Of a stretch of 64,000 nucleotides of DNA, positions 56,047 through 64,000 are shown in pieces. Numbering within the stretch: position 1 is the stretch's first letter; each line of letters starts with the position of its first letter. The translations under genes were made by a program, and so were the position numbers. The stretch covers positions 128,517,689-128,581,688 of the forward strand of contig NC_090321.1 in the NCBI RefSeq assembly GCF_040869045.1, given 5' to 3'. This DNA comes from Eurosta solidaginis (taxonomy: Eukaryota > Arthropoda > Insecta > Diptera > Tephritidae). Under the pieces are notes generated by a model. It ran no database searches. It was given only the letters and a program-made list of their open reading frames with translations, and was not told where the DNA came from.

Positions 56047-57121
56047 CTTTAACTTTAACTTTAACTTTAACCTTAACCTTAACTTTAACTTTAACCTTAA
56101 CTTTATCTTAAACTTTAACCTTAACTTTAACTTTAACCTTAACTTTAACTTTAACTTCAACTTTAACTTTAACTTTAACTTTAACTTTAACTTTAACTTT
56201 AACTTTAACTTTAACTTTAACTTCAACTTTAACTTTAACCTTAACTTTAACTTTAACCTTAACTTTAACTTTAACTTTAACTTCAACTTTAACTTTAACT
56301 TTAACTTTAACTTCAACTTTAACTTTAACCTTAACTTTAACTTTAACTTTAACTTTAACTTTAACTTCAACTTTAACTTTAACTTTAACTTTAACTTTAA
56401 CTTTAACTTTAACTTTAACTTTAACTTTAACTTTAACTTTAACTTTAACTTTAACTTCAAATTTAAATTTAACTTTAACTTTAACTTTAACTTTAACTTC
56501 AACTTTAACTTTAACCTTAACTTTAACTTTAACTTTTACTTTAACTTTAACTTTAACTTTAACCTTAACTTTAACTTTAACTTTAACTTTAACTTTAACT
56601 TTAACTTTAACTTTAACTTTAACTTTAACTTTAACTTTAACTTTAACTTTAACTTCAACTTTAACTTTAACTTCAACTTTAACTTTAACCTTAACTTTAA
56701 CTTTAACCTTAACTTTAACTTTAACTTTAACTTGAACTTTAACTTTAACTTTGACTTTAACTTTTACTTTAACTTTAACTTTAACTTTAACTTTAACTTT
56801 AACTTTAACTTCAACTTTAACTTTAACCTTAACTTTAACTTTAACTTTAACTTTAACTTTAACTTCAACTTTAACCTTAACTTTAACTTTAACTTTAACT
56901 TTAACCTTAGCTTTAACTTTAACTTTAAATTTAAATTTAAATTTAACTTTAACTTTAACTTTAACTTTAACTTTAACTATAACTTAACTTAACTTTAACT
57001 TTAACTTTCACTTTCACTTTAACTTTAACTTTATTTTTAACTTTATCTTTAACTTTAACATTCACTTTAACTTTAGTTTTAACTTTAACTTTAATTTTAA
57101 CTTTAACTTTAACTTTAACTA
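56047..57121. repeat. (CTTTAA)n array between the two R1 elements
   Basis: 1.07 kb of the same hexamer with the same variants and a more diverged right end (57000-57110: CTTTCACTTT, TTATTTTTAACTTTATC). It continues the left array, so R1-A is an insertion within one array. Confidence 0.96.
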
Positions 57122-57743
57122 CCCGCGGGGGTATCGGTCCCCTACCGGGCGCCTCCTCAGGTGGTGGATAGAGGAACGCTTCCCAAAAGACGGGAGGTAC
57201 TGAGTGAATTAAGTACTCAGGGCGAACCAAAACGAGCAATCCAGTGGAAAATGGGAATGTGTTGCTCTAAGGGCAACACATTCCAAAGTTCCGGTGGAAG
57301 GGCGATAGGATGCCGCCCTAAAATACCCCATCAAACATCCACAGGATCGAGACCAGTAAGATCCTGTTGACCAAAACTGGAAATATGATTATGAACTGAT
57401 TGCTACGGGCTGGCGATGACGATAGGCTACTACCTTAATAAGCAAGGGTGACACCTTGCCAAAACGGCTGGTAGGTTAATATCGGCATCGTCTCCGTCTC
57501 GTTAAAACCGTGGCAGGTCTTCAAGTACGTTCGAAGCACGTCGCCATTAAGTTGGTGGTGCAGGCTCAGTTGAGACGACTCCTGACTAACGCTGTATTCT
57601 GGCTCTGAACACAGACTCCCATAAGGACCTGTGTAAACCCACGTGTGGCCTCCCTGCTTCTGCAAAGATAACCAAGGGAATTGAAGACGGCGACTGCACA
57701 TCGTGCGGAGATAGCGGCTTGAAGCGGAGACCCAATAGAACAA

Positions 57744-59193
57744 ATGAGCAACAAAATAAAAACAACAAAGCAGGATAAAAGTAGAGAAAGCGAGAAAGAA
57801 AGTGGCGATGAAGCGGTGTTCAAGAAGAGCACTAAAGTGCTGAGATCGCCGGTTTTAACAACCCCCGTTAAAGCGACCTTGTCGGTAATGCCCTTACAAG
57901 GCACCGAATCGGCGGAAAAAACAAAGGCGGCGAAAGCACAGCTGCGCGACAACCCCAGCCAGTCAACACCTGCTACTGCAAGAGAAAAAGCGTCGGTCAG
58001 CTCACCCAGTGTCGTTGCGCAGCGCGCTGTTGTGAAGGAGAAACGTGCGACTCCGCCAAGAGGCTCACTCTCATACACAAGCCTCGAAGGGAAGAGCCAA
58101 GACGAACTGCTGGAGTACGCGGTATCAGTGCTGCGCGAGATGCAGGAAACCCCTCTCAAGCAGAAGGCCGTGTCCAAGGACATAAAAACCGGTATGGCTC
58201 TTCTCGAGGAAGCGTTAAGCTGCATGGGATCGTTAAGGGCCCAAACGGTAGATGAGAGCAGAGAATCGGGCCGAAAAAGCAAGAGGGCACGAACGAGCTC
58301 AGATTCCCACTCAGAGGACTTGGAAGCCAAAAAGAAACGAGGTGAAAGAACAAATACGCTTTCACAAGGTGAGTCTTGGTCCAATGTAGCACGCTGGAGG
58401 CTGAAACAGCGGGCTCAGCCAGCCAAGCAGGCAACCCCCGTCCAAGCTCAAAAATGAGCGAGAAAGAGGAGACAAGCAGCAACTTTTGTGGTAAAACCTG
58501 TGGAAGGCAAAAGCTATGCCCAGTTACTAGGGGCCATACGCGGCCAGCTCCGCCCTAATGATACAGGTACGGTGGTACGGTCAGTACGAAAAACCAAATC
58601 TGGTAACGTACTGATTGAAACGGCGCACTGCAGTGACCAGACGGCCTTCAGAGCAGCTATAGGTAGTGCAGTAGGAGAGGTCGGTGAACCACAACAGCTT
58701 TCCAAGCGGATGAAGTTGGAAGTACTTGGTATGGACAGTCTCACAACTGAAACAGAAATCCAAGACGCAATAAGGAGGGAGGTCGGAAAAGAAGAAATCA
58801 CTAGACCTCTCCGTGTCTCTGTGTTCGCAGCAAACCAAAGATAACAGAAAATGGCGGTCGTCGAAGTGGACGAGAATATTGGCAACGCCCTACTCAAAAA
58901 AGGTTAAATTCCTATCGGATGGATACAGTGCCGAATCAGACAGCGAGCAGAAGTACAACGCTGCTTTAGGTGTCTCGGCTACGGACACCGGAAGGCTGAA
59001 TGCAAGGGTCCAGACAGGAGTAACGCCTGCTTGAAGTGTGGGCAAAGCGGCCACAAAGCTTCGGCCTGTACCGCAGCTCCAAAATGTTACCTGTGTAATA
59101 CACAGAAGCTCGATCATGTCCCTGGATCTGGAGCATGCAGCATTTTCAGAGCGGCACTCGCTGTTGCAAAGGCCAAAGTCTCAATTCAATAGT
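57744..59193 (+). pseudogene. R1-B ORF1, several nonsense codons
   Basis: Open from 57744 to TGA at 58455-58457. In the continued R1-A alignment TAA appears at about 58841 and 58906. The knuckles are still readable past the stops; the second reads CLKCGQSGHKASAC, a better zinc knuckle than the CWKC of R1-A. Confidence 0.9.
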
Positions 59194-61232
59194 GATTAGT
59201 TTTATCCAAGGCAACCTAAACCGGAGCAGACTTGCTGATGAGCTACTACAACAGTTGGTCTTAGACCATAAAGCTAACTGCGTTATCATCAGCGAACCCT
59301 ATAGAGCCCGAAATGATTGGCATATAGACAACGCCGGCACCGCCGCAATCTGGATGACAGATGCAAACGCCAATATTGTGAACCGTGTTGCCGGACAAGG
59401 CTACGTCCGCCTAACTACGAATAATACCACAATAGTAAGCTGCTACTTGTCCCCGAATGATCCCATTCAAACGTTCAGGGTCAAGCTTGAACTTATTGAA
59501 GACGACCTGAGGGACTTAACTAGAGCAAGAGCCGTCGAATGGGGAATGCCGCAGACTAACACCCGTGGAAGGTTAGTCCTTGAGATGGCAGCCAGGATCG
59601 GTTTGAACGTGCTTAACACTGGTACGACCCCTACATACCGACGGCCAGGCTTTGGATACTCGATCCCCGATGTGACATTAGTGTCAGAAAGCCTGCTGAT
59701 GCCCGCTGCTGGATGGAGAGTCATAGAGGATCTGGCTGGCAGCGATCACAACTACATCATTTTCCACCTAAACGATCCCGTTCAGAGGCAGATTCCGAAC
59801 GGGCCACGCAGAACAATAGCATGAGACGCATCCAAGGTCGACTCTGCCACGTTCTCCGCATCAGTACTGGGGGATGCTCGACGGATAATCAACAACTCCA
59901 GTCCGACGGAAGAGGCGGTTGAAACGACAATGAGCTGTCTTTGCCACGCTTGCAACCTCTCTATGCCACGGAGGGGAGTGTGGAGGGGTAAAAAGCAGGG
60001 ATACTGGTGGAATAGCGAAATCGCGGAGCTGCGGAAACTATGCCACAGGATGCGAAGGCTAGCAACTCGCGCGCGCGGCAGGCCTGAGGCTCTAGAAAAG
60101 TCGGAAGCGTGCAAAGGAGCGAAGAAAGCTCTTAGTGCTGCCATTAAGCAAAGCAAGATTAAGTGCTGGAAAGCGCTTTGCGAGGAAGTGGATCGAGACC
60201 CCTTGGGGCAGGGATATAAGATAGTAATGAAGAAGTTCCGTCCGCCAAACCAGCTGATGGACGAGAACCAAATAAGGAACATTGTGGATGGCCTGTTTCC
60301 CACCCAACTGCCTAGGGAGGGCGGGTACGTTACCCATGAAGATCGCAACGTGGAACCATTCCAAGAAGAAGAGCTTAAAACTGCCGTGCGAACTATGAAA
60401 CCTAGGAAAGCATCTGGGGCCGACGGAATACCGGCGGAGGCAAGTAGACTAGCTACAAATAACTGCCCAGAACTTATGTTGCACATGTACAACAAATGTC
60501 TCGAAGAAAGAAGTTTCCCCACCATATGGAAGACAGCACGACTGGTTCTCATTCCAAAAGGGAAAGGAGATCCCAACTCTCCATCATCCTACCGTCCCCT
60601 ATGTATGTTGGACACAGCATGGAAATTGATGGAGAGTCTCCTGAAGCAACGCCTCACCAGAGCGTTACAGGACGCCGGAGGACTATCGCCCAGACAGCAT
60701 GGTTTTCGGAGGGGGAACTCCACAATCGATGCCATAGCAGAAGTTATAGACGCAGTCAAGAAAGCCGAGACAGCGTGCCACAGAGCAAGACCTATAGTGT
60801 TGCTGGTTACGCTGGACGTCAAAAACGCTTTTAACTCAGCTAGGTGGGAGGACATGCTTGAGGCACTAGAAAGCACTTTCAAAGTACCGCAATATTTGTT
60901 AGAAATTTTAAGGGACTACCTAAGAGAGATGTATCTAATATACGAAAGTACTCACGGTAAAAAAAAAGGTAAAAATAACAGGTGGAGCAGCCCAGGGTTC
61001 GGTACTAAGTCCCGATCTCTGGAATATAACTTACGACAGTCTTCTTCGATTAGACATGCCAGAAAGCACCTTCCTCGTTGCCTTTGCAGACGACGTGGCA
61101 GCTGTGATAACAGCACCAAGCTGCGAGCTGACACAGCTAAAATTAAACCAGGTCATGCGTAATGTAAATAGGTGGATGGCTGAGCACGGTCTCCAGTTAG
61201 CAACAGCCAAAACGGAGATCGTCATCCTCACT
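59135..61232 (+). pseudogene. R1-B ORF2, endonuclease motif deleted and RT truncated
   Basis: Start frame 59135-59824. It retains the 20 bases (GTTGCCGGACAAGGCTACGT) that R1-A lost. A 27-bp in-frame deletion at about 59525 removes the GDFN catalytic motif of the endonuclease. A TGA at 59822-59824, a one-base insertion in an A-run near 60960 (frameshift before the RT active site) and truncation at 61232 follow. FADDVAAV is still readable at 61085-61110. Confidence 0.9.
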
Positions 61233-62841
61233 GTTTGAGCGACTGTCGTAGTCGTCAACACCCAACCCTTTTATTTTAAGAGCTGAATTTATAAACGATT
61301 TTTTAATTAGTACACGCTTCCATATGTTTTATTGCATGTTTTATTGAATTAAACCTATTTGAACTTAAACGTATATTTATGAATTATTATACGTGGAAAT
61401 ATGTACTTCATTACATATTTTATACCTTTATATTATATTTGAGCTATTCATGAATAAATTAAAATACGTATAACCATTATACGTAACACTCATGTTAAAC
61501 TAGGATTAGCACTTATAGACTTGTAAATGAATGCTTGAACATATTTCGCCCCTCTGGCAACCCCAACTGATGTGTTGACAGGTGCCATATGTACATATAT
61601 ATATAATTTTTGTTTTGACATTTCTTTTATATTATAAGCTTTTATTTACTTTCACTTTTGTTGTCTGTAATGGAATCTTGCAAGTTAAATTTGATACACT
61701 TCCCGGTGTCCGATGGAGCTGAAATTTTGCACACATGTATAACTCCGATGACAATGCAATATTACTTTGTTAGAATTCGATAAATTAATCGATAACACAG
61801 TTATCGGTAAAGATTTGTATTTACTTTGGCATAACAGCCTAAGTCCCATACAAACACGCCGGTACCTATCCGTGGATTGTGATATTTGGACGTGGTGAAT
61901 CACGTATCACGCGTGGTGAATCTCATCGCTTGCGAAAAGCGGAGACACAACCCTCTGTTGTATTTCTGTGTATAACCAACATAGCTGAATGTTTAAGGCT
62001 GTTTAACCTTGTAATCTTTTCTGTAATTTATTTTGCTTTTGGAAAAATTACCTATTTGAAAAAAGCTGGCTGAAAAATATTGGCATAACAGCTTAAGTTA
62101 AATCAAGAATGGAAAATCTTTGGAAAATTTGAGCAGATGTGGCAATTTCGCGCGTCCGTTGAACGAAATATTGACAATCTGCTGATCATCGCTAAGAAAT
62201 TAGCGGCATTCCATCAACTAAGCAGCACTTTAGCAATACTACTGTTATTATTTGGCCGCTCAAACACACAAATATTAATTGTGCATTAAATCTAAAATAT
62301 ACAAATACACCATAATAATTTACACGGCCAAAGCCATAATAATTCACACGGGTCATCAATTCTTTCTCTGATTCAAAATCTGAACTACCAGCGCTACCGC
62401 CAACAGCTCAGTGTCATCACTGCCAGTAGCGCCAATAACACCAAACTCGTGCCTGACACGCAAAAGTCGTTTCACTTAATAGCGCAAGTAAAATGTACTA
62501 CGCACTCACTACTAAGAAGCGTCAAAAATTCGCTTGGAGTAATTTCGTCAATGAGCTACCATTGAGCTGGCACCGTATTGGCGCTGGCGCCATGCAATTT
62601 ACATCACTAAAATTGCGCGAATGCCCAGGCTCATGACTTCAATACTTATATTTACAATGCTTTAAACTTTAAATACACCTCTGAAGTTGCTGCGCATAAA
62701 ATGTGTACTAATAAATTCCAATACGCATTATACGCAGATGTAACTGATATATGTGTTTTTGTTTCACCCCCTATACTTATATTTAAAGCTTTTATAAGAA
62801 CAAGCTTCTATTACTTGTTAATAAAACGAACTAAAAAGTAA
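61233..62841. other. AT-rich region, no gene
   Basis: Starts TGTTTGAGCG right at the R1-B break; CGCTCAAACA, its exact inverse, is at 62258-62267. The 1.03 kb between could be a small inverted-end element, but no target duplication is seen and R1-B does not resume. GTGAATC(A/T)C recurs at 61896-61922. The rest holds nothing I can assign. Confidence 0.45.
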
Positions 62842-63453
62842 AAAATAAAATTAAAGAAAAAAAAACTTTTTTAAAAATAAGCTTTTATTATTTTGGTTAA
62901 TAAAATTAACTAAAAAGTAAACAATAAATTGACTCTAAAGAAATATAACACTTTATAAGTTCATTGTAAGCTTAAACGATAATTAGGCTTTTTCGTCTGC
63001 GACAAAAAAATTCTATATTGTACATAATTATATATTTTTAACATTAAAACTTTACACCTAAATTATTAAATCTTACAGTTTATATCACAGTCCTAATTGT
63101 TCTAATAAAAGCGTGTTACATTGCGATAGCAAGAAAAGGAGATCCTAAATGTTCTTAATTATACCATCAAAATTTAACACGTTTTTTATTAGAACAATTA
63201 GGACTGTGATATAAACTGTAAGATTTAATAATTTAGGTGTAAAGTTTTAATGTTAAAAATATATAATTATGTACAATATAGAATTTTTTTGTCGCAGACG
63301 AAAAAGCCTAATTATCGTTTAAGCTTACAATGAACTTATAAAGTGTTATATTTCTTTAGAGTCAATTTATTGTTTACTTTTTAGTTAATTTTATTAGCCA
63401 AAATAATAAAAGCTTATTTTTAAAAAAGTTTTTTTTTCTTTAATTTTATTTTA
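62842..63453. repeat. Near-perfect 277-bp inverted repeat
   Basis: Arms 62842-63118 and 63175-63453, almost identical, around a 56-base loop. Landmarks: TAATTAGGCTTTTTCGTCTG in the left arm and its inverse in the right. The outer ends are A/T runs. A degraded third copy of the outer part (AAGCTTCTATTACTTGTTAA) lies at 62793-62840. Confidence 0.95.
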
Positions 63454-64000
63454 TTATTCATTCGAAATTTTTCATCCCGTGTGTGACACAAAATTTGTAA
63501 AGTCTCTTTAAAAGATATATACTATATTAAATGAAATAGTAATTTTCGCTAAAGTTTAAACCCCTAGTTTCCTTTATAAAGTTATAAAGTGCTTTTCCTT
63601 TTCGGTTCGAGAAATATTCTCCGTTGTTTTTGTGTGTGCCGCAAGTATCTATCCTAAAATTTAGGAACGCACTCTGCTATCATCGAGGTCGTAGAAAACC
63701 GAATCCACGGAGCGTTAGATTTCCATCCATTCGCCACCATCAAAAAAGCTCAGCCACTAGCACAGCCATCATAGCATCACGACAGCACCGCCACAGCCAT
63801 ATCCATCAGCTACATCCCACTGTAGAAAAAGGAAGGTAAATTTTAGCCTGCCATCCCCCTAAACAGTGGTCCCTCGACGCCACTAAGGAAACCAGCGCAA
63901 TAAAAACGCAAGTACCTTCGCCCTTTTCGTAAACCGTGAGTATTAAATGAGATATAATACAACCCAATCACGGAAAAAATACACATAAACGAGAAAAATC
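63454..64000. other. End of window, no certain gene
   Basis: 63623-63900 is GC-richer. TGGTCCCTCGACGCCAC at 63868-63884 resembles the TGGTCC leader starts of the BEL elements, so an LTR element may begin here. AAG-GTAAAT at 63832 could be a splice donor. The ORF 63624-63839 (Ser/His/Arg-rich) has no known domain. Confidence 0.35.

Larger units (their letters stand above)
57122..61232 (+). mobile_element. R1-B: second R1-clade element, mutated and 3'-truncated
   Basis: Same orientation, same first base (CCCGCGGGGG after ...TTTAACTA) and about 97-98% similar to R1-A by eye. It ends inside the RT domain at 61232 (GAGATCGTCATCCTCAC), where R1-A continues; no poly(A) and no hexamer follow. A missing 3' end is unusual for non-LTR elements, so a later deletion, an insertion or an assembly break is likely. 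Confidence 0.92.

Noticed and set aside
61233..62267. A defined DNA transposon
   Set aside because: Only 10 bases of inverted end match, no target duplication and no return of the interrupted sequence.

Overview
This is eukaryotic, insect-type DNA: a transposable-element graveyard with almost no host genes. The retroelement families (BEL/Pao, Ty3/gypsy of the 17.6/297 kind, an R1-clade non-LTR element), the short intron in a gene fragment and the RnrL-like pseudogene fit a brachyceran fly. The style of the dispersed repeats suggests a tephritid fruit fly; that is inference and not proven by the window.

Left part (1-20506). BEL-1 (minus strand, cut by the window edge at 1) runs to its LTR at 5823-6332. 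It sits directly against the truncated LTR (6333-6494) of BEL-2 (plus strand), whose gag-pol (7407-12944) is broken by frameshifts, stops and a tRNA-derived SINE in the integrase. Between 12945 and 20016 lie short tandem repeats, a fragment of an unidentified multi-exon gene, a broken RnrL copy in divergent orientation to it, and a small C2H2 zinc-finger ORF. A polypurine tract and a complete BEL-type LTR follow at 20017-20506; they may be the 3' end of BEL-2.

Middle part (20507-45200). GYP-A, a minus-strand gypsy-like element, is split between 20507-21023 and 36728-38589 by the plus-strand element GYP-B (LTRs 21024-21324 and 36422-36727, 4-bp GGGG target duplication). GYP-B is itself split by a 2.26-kb inverted-terminal-repeat insertion (24350-26606), which holds a second SINE, a non-LTR fragment and a 129-bp MITE, and by a 7.9-kb repeat block (27139-35058) with about 130-bp and about 363-bp tandem repeats. 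To the right are a large inverted repeat (38926-40736) and a third LTR element (BEL-3, 40737-45091) carrying a DNA transposon remnant.

Right part (45205-64000). A long array of the hexamer CTTTAA (45205-50784, resuming 56047-57121) hosts two R1-clade non-LTR retrotransposons in the same orientation and with the same 5' terminus. R1-A (50785-56046) is full length and nearly intact. R1-B (57122-61232) is heavily mutated and lacks its 3' end. This pairing of one element family with one simple-sequence array is the best candidate for a new system: a microsatellite-targeted, possibly telomere-like, R1-clade element. The last 2.8 kb are AT-rich DNA with a near-perfect 277-bp inverted repeat.

No complete host gene is certain. 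Nearly all long open frames are element genes, and most are broken.
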